Part shown: positions 1-9,820 of the stretch, one piece after another
How the letters are laid out: each line of letters opens with the position of its first letter
How positions within the stretch are numbered: the first letter of the stretch is position 1
Assembly (NCBI RefSeq): GCF_005280195.1
Contig: NZ_SZPR01000019.1
Span: 446,219 to 510,218, forward strand
Length of the DNA: 64,000 nucleotides
Direction: 5' to 3'
Source: Streptomyces galbus
Lineage (GTDB): Bacteria; Actinomycetota; Actinomycetes; Streptomycetales; Streptomycetaceae
The notes under the pieces: model-generated
What the model was told of the DNA's origin: nothing
What the model saw: the letters and a program-made list of their open reading frames with translations, nothing else
Database searches by the model: none
Program-made: the position numbers and the translations under genes

Positions 1-1365
1 CACCGTCGCGAACGCCACGCCCCCGGCGCCGTCCGGCCCGAAGCCGTAGATCCCCGGCCGGGTCAGCGAGTTGTACCCGTAGTGGTGGGCGAAGTAGTAG
101 GCGCCCGTGTCCGGCGCCGCCACGTGGTCGCCCTGCTCGAGCAACGGCAGCGCGCGCCCCTCGGCGAGCAGGTCGCCCGCGAAGCACGCGGGCCCCGCCA
201 CGTCCTGCACGACCGCGGGCCCCTCCTTCGGCCGCCCCTTCGCGTCGTAGGCGAGGATCCTCAGCGGCCAGGCGCCCGGGTCGTACACCGTGCGCGTCGC
301 CACCTGCACGCCCGCGTGCGTCACCGCCACCGGCCGCCCGCCCGCGCCCTTGGCGTACTCCACCCGCGCCACCAGCGTGCCCTGCTCGGCCAGCAGGGCC
401 CGCCCGAACTCGGTGACCAGCCCGTACCGCCCGTCCAGCAGCCCCGGGACCGCCTCGCGCAGCAGTCGCGCGTACTGCGCGAACGTCGGCGTCGTCGCCT
501 CCGAGGCGAAGTTCACCGGCAGCCCCCCGCCGATGTCGAGCGTGTCGACCTGCCGCCGCCCCACACGCGCGTTGATCTCCTCGGCCAGCGCGTACAGCTC
601 CGCCGCGCCCCGCACCATCAGCGCCAGCGGCACGCCCTGCGACCCGGTGTGCGCGTGCAGCCGCGTCAGCCACGGCCGCTCCTCGTACGCGCGCAGCACC
701 CACTCGCGCGCCCCCTCGTCGCGCAGCGCCACCCCGAACTTCGAGGTGGCCGTCGCCGTCGACAGCGCCTCGATGGACCCGGCGCCGATCTGCGGGTTCA
801 CCCGCAGCCCGACGGGCGAGCGGACCGGGCCCGCGCCGACCAGCGCGTCCAGGCGGGCCAGCTCCTGCGGGTTGTCCGCGTTGACGGCGATGCCGAGCGC
901 CAGCGCCTCGCGCAGCTCGGCCGGGGTCTTCGCCGGCGAGTCGAGCACCGTCGCCCCCGGTGGTACGCCCGCCGCCGTGGCCAGCGCCAGCTCGCCCGGG
1001 CTCGCCACCTCCGCGCCCAGCCCGGCCTCGCACAGCAGCCGCAGCACCGGCACCAGCGGGGCCGCCTTCACGGCGAAGGCGTGCAGCACGGGCGTGCCGG
1101 GCGCGACGACCGCCTCGAACGCCGAGCGCAGCCCCGCCGCGGCCTGCCGGATGCCGGTGACGTCCAGCAGCCCGACGAGCGGGGCGTCCGGACCGAGCAG
1201 GCCCTGCTCCACGGCGGCCCGCACCGCCTCGTCCCGCCGCGCCGCCCGCGCGCCGGCCCCGTCGTCGCCGTGCTCCCGCCCGCCGCCTGTGCCGCCGTCC
1301 CGGTGCTCGTGCTCGTGCTCGTGCTCGTGCGCGTCGTGCCCGTGCCCGTCGTCCAGGTCGCCCAC
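1..1365 (-). CDS. Diaminopimelate decarboxylase-like PLP enzyme (3' end outside window)
   Basis: Fold-type III PLP-dependent decarboxylase of the Orn/DAP/Arg family 2, truncated by the window edge after 455 codons. Visible family motifs: HAFAVKA (Schiff-base lysine), HTGSQG, DIGGGLPVNF (phosphate-binding glycines), EFGRALLAEQGTLV, and near the end CFAGDLL followed by GAYYFAHHYGYNS, matching the CxxGD and GAYxxxxxxxYN segments of DAP decarboxylases. The GTG at 1365 is chosen because GGGAG lies 5 nt upstream and no ATG is in frame. The first ~25 residues are acidic and His-rich (an HEHEHEHEH run from a GTGCTC hexamer repeat at 1303-1332), which is unusual. It diverges from hutU. The substrate could be meso-DAP or another basic amino acid; a housekeeping lysA is expected elsewhere in a Streptomyces genome, so this may be a paralogue. 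Confidence 0.8.
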   Translation of the reverse strand, partial: MGDLDDGHGHDAHEHEHEHEHRDGGTGGGREHGDDGAGARAARRDEAVRAAVEQGLLGPDAPLVGLLDVTGIRQAAAGLRSAFEAVVAPGTPVLHAFAVKAAPLVPVLRLLCEAGLGAEVASPGELALATAAGVPPGATVLDSPAKTPAELREALALGIAVNADNPQELARLDALVGAGPVRSPVGLRVNPQIGAGSIEALSTATATSKFGVALRDEGAREWVLRAYEERPWLTRLHAHTGSQGVPLALMVRGAAELYALAEEINARVGRRQVDTLDIGGGLPVNFASEATTPTFAQYARLLREAVPGLLDGRYGLVTEFGRALLAEQGTLVARVEYAKGAGGRPVAVTHAGVQVATRTVYDPGAWPLRILAYDAKGRPKEGPAVVQDVAGPACFAGDLLAEGRALPLLEQGDHVAAPDTGAYYFAHHYGYNSLTRPGIYGFGPDGAGGVAFATV

Positions 1366-1474
1366 GTCGTCTCCCGTCCCGTCGCCCTCGCCGAGGCCCG
1401 CGCCCGTCGGGCCGGGCCGGTGCCGGCATCCAGCCAAACACCCGTGCCGGGGAGGTGTCGGGCCGGGCCCGGTA

Positions 1475-1511
1475 TTGACTAGCCCTATTCACAAGGACAG
1501 GATGTGAATAG
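1475..1511 (+). promoter_or_regulatory. hut operon promoter with overlapping inverted-repeat operator
   Basis: TTGACT (1475-1480) and CAGGAT (1498-1503) are separated by 17 bp and form a good vegetative promoter for hutU. A perfect inverted repeat, CTATTCACA (1485-1493) and TGTGAATAG (1503-1511) with a 9-nt spacer, covers the spacer, -10 box and likely start point. This is the usual position of a repressor operator. The binding protein is not in this window. It is inferred to be a repressor of histidine use that responds to histidine or urocanate. Confidence 0.6.
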
Positions 1512-1536
1512 AAGTAGTAACCGGAGGAGGCAGACG

Positions 1537-3197
<1,661 letters not shown>

Positions 3198-3201
<4 letters not shown>

Positions 3202-4457
3202 CTGAGCACGGCAGCGGCCCGGCGGGGTGGCGGGCGGGCGCCTGCTTCCAGGAGATGTGGCGCGACCTGCTCCCCGTCGGCCGCCACCCCGACTCCCGCG
3301 GCTACCGCCGGTTCGCCTGGACCGGCGCCGACGCCGAGTGCCGGGACTGGTTCCGCGCGCAGGCCGAGGCGCGCGGACTGGTCCACGAGCTCGACCGCAA
3401 CGGCAACCAGTGGGCCTGGCTCGGCGACCCGCAGGCCGGGGACGCGGTCGTCACCGGCTCGCACCTGGACTCCGTCCCCGACGGCGGCGCCTTCGACGGC
3501 CCCCTCGGCGTCGTGTCGTCCTTCGCCGCGCTCGACGAACTGCTCGCCCGGGGCGCCCGCCCCACCAAGCCGCTCGCCGTCGTCAACTTCGGTGACGAGG
3601 AGGGCGCGCGGTTCGGGCTCGCCTGCGTCGGCTCCCGGCTGACCGCGGGACGGCTCACCGTCGAGCAGGCGCACCGGCTCACCGACGGCGACGGCGTCAC
3701 CCTGCCGCAGGCCATGGAGGCCGCGGGCCACGATCCCGACGCCATCGGCCCCGACCCCGAACGGCTCGCCCGCATCGGCGCGTTCGTCGAACTGCACGTC
3801 GAGCAGGGCCGCGCCCTCGACCTCAGCGGCGACCGGGTCGGCGTGGCCAGCGCCATCTGGCCGCACGGCCGCTGGCGGTTCGACTTCCGCGGCGAGGCCA
3901 ACCACGCCGGCACCACCCGGCTCACCGACCGCCGGGACCCGATGCTGTCGTACGCCGAGACCGTGCTCGCCGCCCGCCGCGAGGCGGAACTCGCCGGCGC
4001 CGTCGCCACGTTCGGGAAGATCTCCGTCGAGCCGAACGGCGTCAACGCCATCCCCTCCCTGGTGCGCGGCTGGCTCGACTCCCGCGCCGCCGACCAGGAC
4101 ACCCTGGACACGGTGGTCACCGGCATCGAGAAGGCCGCCCGCGCCTACGCCGACACGCACGGCGTCGACCTCGACGTCGTCCGGGAGTCCTTCACCCCCG
4201 TCGTCGAGTTCGACCACGCCCTGCGCGACGAACTCGCCCGCATCCTGGGCCGGGACGCCGAGCTGACGGTCCCCGTCCTCGGCACCGGCGCCGGACACGA
4301 CGCCGGGATCCTGTCCGACCGCGTCCCGACCGCCATGCTGTTCGTGCGCAACCCCACCGGGGTCTCGCACTCCCCGGCCGAGCACGCGGCCGAGGACGAC
4401 TGCCTGGCCGGGGTGAGCGCCCTCGCCGACGTACTGGAAGGACTGGCCTGCACGTGA
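3198..4457 (+). CDS. M20-family amidohydrolase (allantoate/N-carbamoyl amidohydrolase-like); possible N-formylglutamate hydrolase
   Basis: A 419-residue metallopeptidase-fold amidase of the allantoate amidohydrolase/N-carbamoyl-L-amino-acid hydrolase group. Metal-binding segments are intact: GSHLDSVPDGG with FDG (His, Asp), DEEGARFG (Glu pair), VELHVEQG (His) and GAGHDAGIL (His). The dimerisation-domain motif GEANHAGTT is also present. It overlaps hutU and hutF by 4 nt on both sides, so it is locked into the histidine operon. HutF makes N-formylglutamate, which needs a deformylase, and no HutG-type gene is visible here. My inference is that this enzyme removes the formyl group. Annotation as an allantoate amidohydrolase by homology would miss that. 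Confidence 0.85.
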
Positions 4458-5797
4458 CCTCCCCGCAGCGGACGTACTGGCTGGAGCACGCCTGGCTCGA
4501 CCCCGCCGTCGAGCCGGGCGTCGCCCTCGACGTACGGGACGGGCGCATCACCGCCGTCCGCACGGACACCCCCGCCCCGCCCCCGGGCGCCGAGGTGCTG
4601 CGCGGTCTGACCCTGCCGGGCCTCGCCAACGCCCACAGCCACGCCTTCCACCGCGCCCTGCGCGGCACCGTCCAGGTGGGCTCCGGCACCTTCTGGACCT
4701 GGCGCGAGGTCATGTACTCCGTCGCCGACCGGCTCACCCCGGAGCGCTACCACGCCCTCGCCCGCGCGGTGTACGCCGAGATGGCCCTGGCCGGCGTCAC
4801 CGCCGTCGGCGAGTTCCACTACGTGCACCACACCCCCGGCGGCACCCCCTACGCCGACCCGAACGCCATGGGCGAGGCGCTGATCGAGGCCGCCGCCGAC
4901 GCCGGCATCCGCATCACCCTCCTCGACACCTGCTACCTGTCCTCCGGCTTCGGCGAACCCCCGAACGCCCACCAGCGCCGCTTCTCCGACGGCACCGCGG
5001 ACGCCTGGGCCGCACGCTGTTCACTTCTCAAGGAACGGGACCACGCACGGATCGGGGCCGCCGTGCACTCGGTGCGGGCCGTGCCCGCCGGGCAACTGGC
5101 GACCGTGGCCCGCTGGGCCGAGGAGCGGCGGGCCCCGCTGCACGTCCACCTCTCCGAGCAGACCGCCGAGAACGACGCCTGCCTGGCCGCCCACGGCCGC
5201 ACGCCCACCCGGCTGCTCGCCGACCACGGCGTCCTCGGCCCGCGCACCACCGGCGTGCACAGCACCCACCTCACCGACGAGGACATCGCCCTGCTCGGCG
5301 ACTCGGGCACCGGCACCTGCATGTGCCCGACCACCGAACGCGACCTCGCCGACGGCATCGGCCCCGCCGTCGCCCTGCAGCGCGCCGGCTCCCCGCTGAG
5401 CCTCGGCTCCGACAGCCACGCCGTGATCGACCTCCTCGAGGAGGCGCGGGCGATGGAGCTGAACGAGCGGCTGCGCACCCGCACCCGGGGCCACTGGACC
5501 GCCGCCGCCCTGCTGCGCGCGGCCTCCGCCGACGGCCACGCGGCGCTCGCCTGGCCGGACGCGGGCACCCTGGAGCCGGGCGCGCTCGCCGACTTCACCA
5601 CGATCGCGCTGGACTCGGTCAGGACCGTGGGCCCGGTGCCCCGGCTCGGCGCCGAGACGGCCGTATTCGCGGCGTCGGCGGCCGACATACGGCACACGGT
5701 CGTGGCCGGCCGGCACGTGGTGCGCGACGGGGCGCACACGCGCGTCCCCGACGTGCCGCGGGCCCTGGCCGAGGCCGTCGAGGTCCTCCGCGCCTGA
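4454..5797 (+). CDS. hutF: Formimidoylglutamate deiminase
   Basis: A 447-residue amidohydrolase-superfamily enzyme that deiminates N-formimidoyl-L-glutamate to N-formyl-L-glutamate plus ammonia. Metal ligands are visible: LPGLANAHSHAFHRAL (HxH), HVHLSEQ (His), GVHSTHL (His) and SLGSDSHAVIDL (Asp). The deaminase-type motif GEFHYVHH is present. The GTG start overlaps the preceding stop codon (GTGA). HutF rather than HutE/HutG chemistry means the operon uses the five-step branch, which needs a formylglutamate hydrolase. About 70 bp separate it from hutI. Confidence 0.92.
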   Translation: MTSPQRTYWLEHAWLDPAVEPGVALDVRDGRITAVRTDTPAPPPGAEVLRGLTLPGLANAHSHAFHRALRGTVQVGSGTFWTWREVMYSVADRLTPERYHALARAVYAEMALAGVTAVGEFHYVHHTPGGTPYADPNAMGEALIEAAADAGIRITLLDTCYLSSGFGEPPNAHQRRFSDGTADAWAARCSLLKERDHARIGAAVHSVRAVPAGQLATVARWAEERRAPLHVHLSEQTAENDACLAAHGRTPTRLLADHGVLGPRTTGVHSTHLTDEDIALLGDSGTGTCMCPTTERDLADGIGPAVALQRAGSPLSLGSDSHAVIDLLEEARAMELNERLRTRTRGHWTAAALLRAASADGHAALAWPDAGTLEPGALADFTTIALDSVRTVGPVPRLGAETAVFAASAADIRHTVVAGRHVVRDGAHTRVPDVPRALAEAVEVLRA

Positions 5798-5865
5798 CCC
5801 CCGCCCGCACCGCCCCCGCCGTCGCCCCGCCCGCAGCCACCGCCGCCGCCCGCCCCGAGGACACC

Positions 5866-7041
5866 ATGAGCAGCAGCACCGTCATCACCAACATCGCCAC
5901 GCTGGTCACCAACGACCCCTCCCTCGGCGACACATCCCCCCTCGGACTGATCCGCGACGCGGCCGTCGTCATCGACGGCGACCGCGTCGCGTGGACCGGT
6001 GAATCCAGGAAAGCACCCGCCACTGACAACCGGGTCGACGCCGCCGGCCGGACGGTGCTGCCCGGCTTCGTGGACTCCCACTCCCACCTGGTCTTCGCGG
6101 GCGACCGCACCGAGGAGTTCAACGCCCGCATGTCCGGCCGCGGGTACACCGCCGGCGGCATCCGCACCACCGTCGCCGCCACCCGCGCCGCGAGCGACGC
6201 GGAGCTCGGACGCACCCTGACCCGCTACCTCGGCGAGGCGCTCCGCCAGGGCACGACCACCATGGAGACCAAGTCGGGCTACGGCCTGACGGCCGCCGAC
6301 GAGGCCCGGGCCCTGCGCCTCGCCGCCGCCCACACCGACGAGGTCACCTACCTCGGCGCCCACATCGTCGCCCCCGAGTTCGCCGACGACCCGGCCGCCT
6401 ACGTGGCCCTGGTCACCGGCGAGATGCTCGACGCCTGCGCCCCGCACGCCCGCTGGATCGACGTGTTCTGCGAGAAGGGCGCCTTCGACGGCGACCAGGC
6501 CCGGGCGGTCCTCACCGCCGGGCGCGCCAAGGGCCTGCACCCGCGCATCCACGCCAACCAGCTCTCCCACGGCCCCGGCGTCCAGCTCGCCGTCGAGCTC
6601 GACGCGGCCAGCGCCGACCACTGCACCCACCTCACCGACGCGGACGTGGACGCGCTGGCCCACAGCCGCACCGTCGCCACCCTGCTCCCCGGCGCCGAGT
6701 TCTCCACCCGCGCCGAGTGGCCGGACGCCCGCCGGCTGCTGGACGCGGGTGTCACGGTCGCCCTGTCCACCGACTGCAACCCGGGCTCGTCGTTCACCTC
6801 GTCGGTGCCGTTCTGCATCGCGCTCGCCGTGCGGGACATGTGCATGACCCCCGACGAGGCCGTGTGGTCGGCCACCGCGGGCGGCGCCGCGGCCCTGCGC
6901 CGGACCGACATCGGCCGCCTCACCCCCGGCGCGTACGCCGACCTGACCCTCCTGGACGCGCCCAGCCACGTCCACCTGGCCTACCGGCCGGGCGTCCCGC
7001 TGGTCTCCGGGGTCTGGCGGCGGGGCGAGCGGGTGGTCTGA
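5866..7041 (+). CDS. hutI: Imidazolonepropionase
   Basis: A 391-residue amidohydrolase that opens the ring of 4-imidazolone-5-propionate to give formimidoylglutamate. Motifs: GFVDSHSHLVFAGDRTEEF (HxH metal site and substrate arginine region), TTMETKSGYGL, HANQLSHGPG, SADHCTHLTD and LSTDCNPGSS (Asp ligand). The ATG at 5866 follows CGAGGAC and was chosen over upstream frames that read through a proline-rich stretch. It is the last gene of the hut operon. Its last ~60 nt overlap the 3' end of the convergent EamA transporter. Confidence 0.95.
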   Translation: MSSSTVITNIATLVTNDPSLGDTSPLGLIRDAAVVIDGDRVAWTGESRKAPATDNRVDAAGRTVLPGFVDSHSHLVFAGDRTEEFNARMSGRGYTAGGIRTTVAATRAASDAELGRTLTRYLGEALRQGTTTMETKSGYGLTAADEARALRLAAAHTDEVTYLGAHIVAPEFADDPAAYVALVTGEMLDACAPHARWIDVFCEKGAFDGDQARAVLTAGRAKGLHPRIHANQLSHGPGVQLAVELDAASADHCTHLTDADVDALAHSRTVATLLPGAEFSTRAEWPDARRLLDAGVTVALSTDCNPGSSFTSSVPFCIALAVRDMCMTPDEAVWSATAGGAAALRRTDIGRLTPGAYADLTLLDAPSHVHLAYRPGVPLVSGVWRRGERVV

Positions 7042-7979
7042 GCGGGCGGCACGGGCGGGCGCCGCTCCCGGTCGGCCACCGCCCGCCCCCACGCGGTGCC
7101 GGCCAGCACCAGCACCGCGCCGACGTACCCCGGCCACCCCGGCCGGTCGCCGGCCAGCGCGATGCCGACCGCCGCCGCCCACACCGGCTCGGTGCCCAGC
7201 AGCAGGCTGACCCGGGACGGCGAGGTGCGCCGCACCGCCCACATCTGCACGAAGAACGCGAACAGCGTGCAGAAGACCGCGAGGTAGACAAGGCCCAGCC
7301 AGTCGCCGCCGTCGAACGCGGACGCCGCCGCCCACGGCGACGCGCCCGTGCCCGGCAGCGCCACCAGCAGCGCGAACACCGCGACCGCGCCGCCCAGCTG
7401 GACCGTCGTCAACGACAGCGCGTCCGCGCCGCGCACCGACTCCATGCGGGCCATGGCGAGGACGTGCACCGTACGGGCCACCGCCGCGCCCAGCATCAGC
7501 AGGTCACCGCCCGACGGCGCCGTGAAGCCCGCGCCCTGCGTCAGCAGCGCGACGCCGACCACCGACAGGGCCGCCGCCGCGAGGAACGACCCGGGCAGCC
7601 GGGTCCGGCGCACCCGGCTCTCGGCGAGCGGCGTGAACACCATTGTCAGGCTGATGATCAGGCCCGCGTTCGTGGCCGACGTGCGGACCAGGCCGTACGT
7701 CTCCAGCAGGAAGATGCCCGCGAGGACCAGCCCCAGCAGCCCTGCCCCGCGCAGCTGCACGGCGCTCAGCGCGCGCAGCCCGCGCCGGCCGGCCACCACC
7801 AGGACCGGCAGCGCCACGGCGAACCGCAGCACCAGGACCGCGAGCACGGTGTCGGTGGTGGTCACGCCCTTGGCGGCGAGATAGCTGGAGCCCCACACCA
7901 CCGCGACCAGCAGGACCGGCAGGTCCGCGAGGCGGCCGGGGGCGGCGGGACGGCCGGGGCGGGCGGCGGGGGCGGACAT
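6981..7979 (-). CDS. EamA/DMT-superfamily transporter
   Basis: A 332-residue membrane protein with about ten hydrophobic segments in two repeats of five, e.g. LADLPVLLVAVVWGSSYLAAKG at the N-terminus (typical EamA first helix), LRGAGLLGLVLAGIFLLETYGL and YVGAVLVLAGTAWGRAVA near the end. Family members export amino acids or other small metabolites. The ATG at 7979 has CGAGGAG 5 nt upstream. The charged, proline-rich C-terminal tail overlaps the end of hutI antiparallel by 61 nt, so the two transcripts could interfere. The substrate cannot be told from sequence. Confidence 0.88.
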   Translation of the reverse strand: MSAPAARPGRPAAPGRLADLPVLLVAVVWGSSYLAAKGVTTTDTVLAVLVLRFAVALPVLVVAGRRGLRALSAVQLRGAGLLGLVLAGIFLLETYGLVRTSATNAGLIISLTMVFTPLAESRVRRTRLPGSFLAAAALSVVGVALLTQGAGFTAPSGGDLLMLGAAVARTVHVLAMARMESVRGADALSLTTVQLGGAVAVFALLVALPGTGASPWAAASAFDGGDWLGLVYLAVFCTLFAFFVQMWAVRRTSPSRVSLLLGTEPVWAAAVGIALAGDRPGWPGYVGAVLVLAGTAWGRAVADRERRPPVPPAQTTRSPRRQTPETSGTPGR

Positions 7980-8104
7980 CGCACTCCTCGGTGGTCGGGG
8001 CCCCCGCGCGGTCGGAAGGCCGGCTCAGCGTAGCCGCGCCCCGCGCGCGTGCCGAGCGCGTTCCACCAGGTGAACGCGGGGCCCGGCGGCCGGGGCGCCG
8101 GCGC

Positions 8105-9643
8105 TCACCGCGCCCCGGCCCGCCAGCGCTGGTCCGCGCCGTCGTCCAGGCGGGCGAACGTCAGGCCGCCGTAGCCGTCCTCGGCCAGGGCCGTCTCCAG
8201 GGCGATCGCCGGGCGGACCGTGCCGTCCGGGTCGACCAGGAAGGTCAGGTTCTCGCCGTTGCCGCCGTACACCGACGAGCACGTCCACACGCCCACGCCC
8301 CGGTCGACGGAGCCGCGGCTGTCCAGGCAGAAGTCGGGGTCGGCGGCCGACTGGAGCACGCCCCGGCCGGCGTCGAACCGCCAGCGCTGGCTCACCGACG
8401 ACGAGCACGCAACCGTGAGCACGTCCGTGCCGTCGGAGAAGTCACCGGCCACCTCCAGGCAGCGGCCCGAGGCGACGTTCACGACCTGCGCGAACGCCGC
8501 ACCCGGCGCCCGCGTCGGCGAGGGGGTGGGCGTCGGCTTCGGCGTGGGCCGCGGGGAGGGCGGGCGCGTCGTGCGCGTGGGGGAGGGGGAGGGGGAGGCG
8601 GAGGGACGGCTCGGGCTGGGGACCGGCGCCGGCACGGACACCGTGGCGGTCACCGTCACCGGGGGGACGCTCGGCGGCGCGCCGCTCGCGGCCCCCGCGC
8701 CCTGCCGGTCCCGCGAGTCGGCGGAGGCGACCAGCAGCACCAGCACCGGGGCCAGCGCCACCCCCAGCGCGGCCGAGACGAGCACCAGGCGGCGGGAGGG
8801 CGGCCGGACGGCGGCGGCCCCGACGGGTCCGGCGGAGTGCGGGGCGGGCCGGTCGCGGTCCTCGGCGGCGTACGCCGTCCCGGCCCACGGCAGCAGCCCC
8901 TCGGCGAGCGTGCCGCGCGGGGCGTCGCGCAGGGCGCGTTGCTCCTCGTGGGCGGTGGCACAGTGCGGGCAGTGGGCCTTGTGGGCGTCCAGGTCCGGGC
9001 TCGGGCGCGGCGCGTCGGTGCGGACGGACTGCTCGATCAGCCGCCGGAAGTCCGGGCAGCGGGGATCGTCGGAGGCGGCGAGGCGGTGCCGCAGCGCGGC
9101 GCCGGCCAGGGACTGCAGGGCGGGCGCGATGCCGTAGGAGACGTCCGCGGGGGTCAGGCCCAGCAGGGCCGCGGTGCGCTCCACGGGCTCGCGCTCGACC
9201 ACGCCGTACCAGAGCAGGCCCTGGTCGCGGGAGGGGAGCGACTGGAAGGCGCTGAGCAGCGGCGGGACGGGGCCGCGCGGGCCGGCCGTGTTCAGGACCA
9301 GCAGCAGGCCGGGGTCGAGACCGGCGGACCGCTCGTCGGCGGCCCACTCGCCGGCGACCCGGGCCGCCAGGAGCAGGAGCTGGTGCCGCCAGGGCAGCCC
9401 CGGGTCGGTGCCGCGGGCGGTCTCCCGCGCTGCCAGGGTGAAGGCCTGCGCGGCGAGGCGGCGGGCGGCAGGGTCGCCGCTCGTGCACAGGCGGGCGTAG
9501 GCGAGCACCGCCGCGTCGTGCCGGGCGCGCAGCTCCCGCAGCGCCGGGTACGCGGTCGCCGGCGCGGCCCGGAGCAGTGCGACGAGCCGGGCGTCGGAAC
9601 CGCCCGCGGGCACGCCGTCCCCGGCGCGCTCACCCTGGGCCAT
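8105..9643 (-). CDS. Sigma-like N-terminus / zinc-finger / transmembrane / ricin B-lectin chimera
   Basis: A 512-residue multidomain protein. Residues ~10-190 look like a diverged sigma-70 (ECF-type) protein: helical, with LPSRDQGLLWYGVVEREPVERTAALLGLTPADVSYG resembling a region 4 HTH. Residues ~195-245 contain CPDF plus HKAHCPHC, an anti-sigma-like zinc-finger pattern. A single transmembrane helix follows (RRLVLVSAALGVALAPVLVLLVAS, ~residues 285-310), then a Pro/Thr/Ser-rich wall-type linker, and a C-terminal ricin-type beta-trefoil with GRCLEVAG, FCLDSRG and several QRWRF repeats. The ATG at 9643 has GAGGAG upstream and is preferred to a GTG at 9664. The layout suggests an outside carbohydrate-sensing domain joined to a cytoplasmic sigma-like domain. 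Function unproven. Confidence 0.75.
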   Translation of the reverse strand: MAQGERAGDGVPAGGSDARLVALLRAAPATAYPALRELRARHDAAVLAYARLCTSGDPAARRLAAQAFTLAARETARGTDPGLPWRHQLLLLAARVAGEWAADERSAGLDPGLLLVLNTAGPRGPVPPLLSAFQSLPSRDQGLLWYGVVEREPVERTAALLGLTPADVSYGIAPALQSLAGAALRHRLAASDDPRCPDFRRLIEQSVRTDAPRPSPDLDAHKAHCPHCATAHEEQRALRDAPRGTLAEGLLPWAGTAYAAEDRDRPAPHSAGPVGAAAVRPPSRRLVLVSAALGVALAPVLVLLVASADSRDRQGAGAASGAPPSVPPVTVTATVSVPAPVPSPSRPSASPSPSPTRTTRPPSPRPTPKPTPTPSPTRAPGAAFAQVVNVASGRCLEVAGDFSDGTDVLTVACSSSVSQRWRFDAGRGVLQSAADPDFCLDSRGSVDRGVGVWTCSSVYGGNGENLTFLVDPDGTVRPAIALETALAEDGYGGLTFARLDDGADQRWRAGAR

Positions 9644-9662
9644 GGGCCCCTCCTCACCGGAC

Positions 9663-9680
9663 ACTGACGTACTGGTCAGT
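9663..9680. promoter_or_regulatory. Short inverted repeat upstream of the sigma-like/lectin gene
   Basis: ACTGAC (9663-9668) and GTCAGT (9675-9680) form a 6-bp inverted repeat with a 6-nt spacer. It lies 20-37 bp upstream of the ATG at 9643, so it could be an operator or a transcript hairpin. Confidence 0.3.
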
Positions 9681-9740
9681 CTGAAGTGGGGGTGACCATA
9701 GTGGCCGCGGGGGCGCCTGGGGAGGTTTCCCGGGGTAACG

Positions 9741-9774
9741 GCGGGAGCCGGAGCACCAGGGCTCCGGCTCCCGC
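9741..9774 (-). terminator. Hairpin terminator downstream of the sigma factor gene
   Basis: A perfect 13-bp stem (9741-9753 with 9762-9774, arms rich in GGGAGCCGGAG) and an 8-nt loop lie about 47 nt beyond the sigma factor stop. There is no clear U-tract, as is usual in Streptomyces. Confidence 0.7.
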
Positions 9775-9820
9775 TCGGTGTCCGGTCCGGCCGGAGGGGG
9801 CCGGCGCCGCCGGGGGCGGG

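Noticed and set aside
82..1507. Long plus-strand open frames across the first gene
   Set aside because: They are GC-rich antisense shadows of the minus-strand PLP decarboxylase, with Arg/Pro/Ser-rich composition and no domain.
4933..7335. 800-codon minus-strand frame over the hut genes
   Set aside because: Composition is Gly/Val/Arg-rich and it lies antisense to hutF and hutI, whose motifs are unambiguous.
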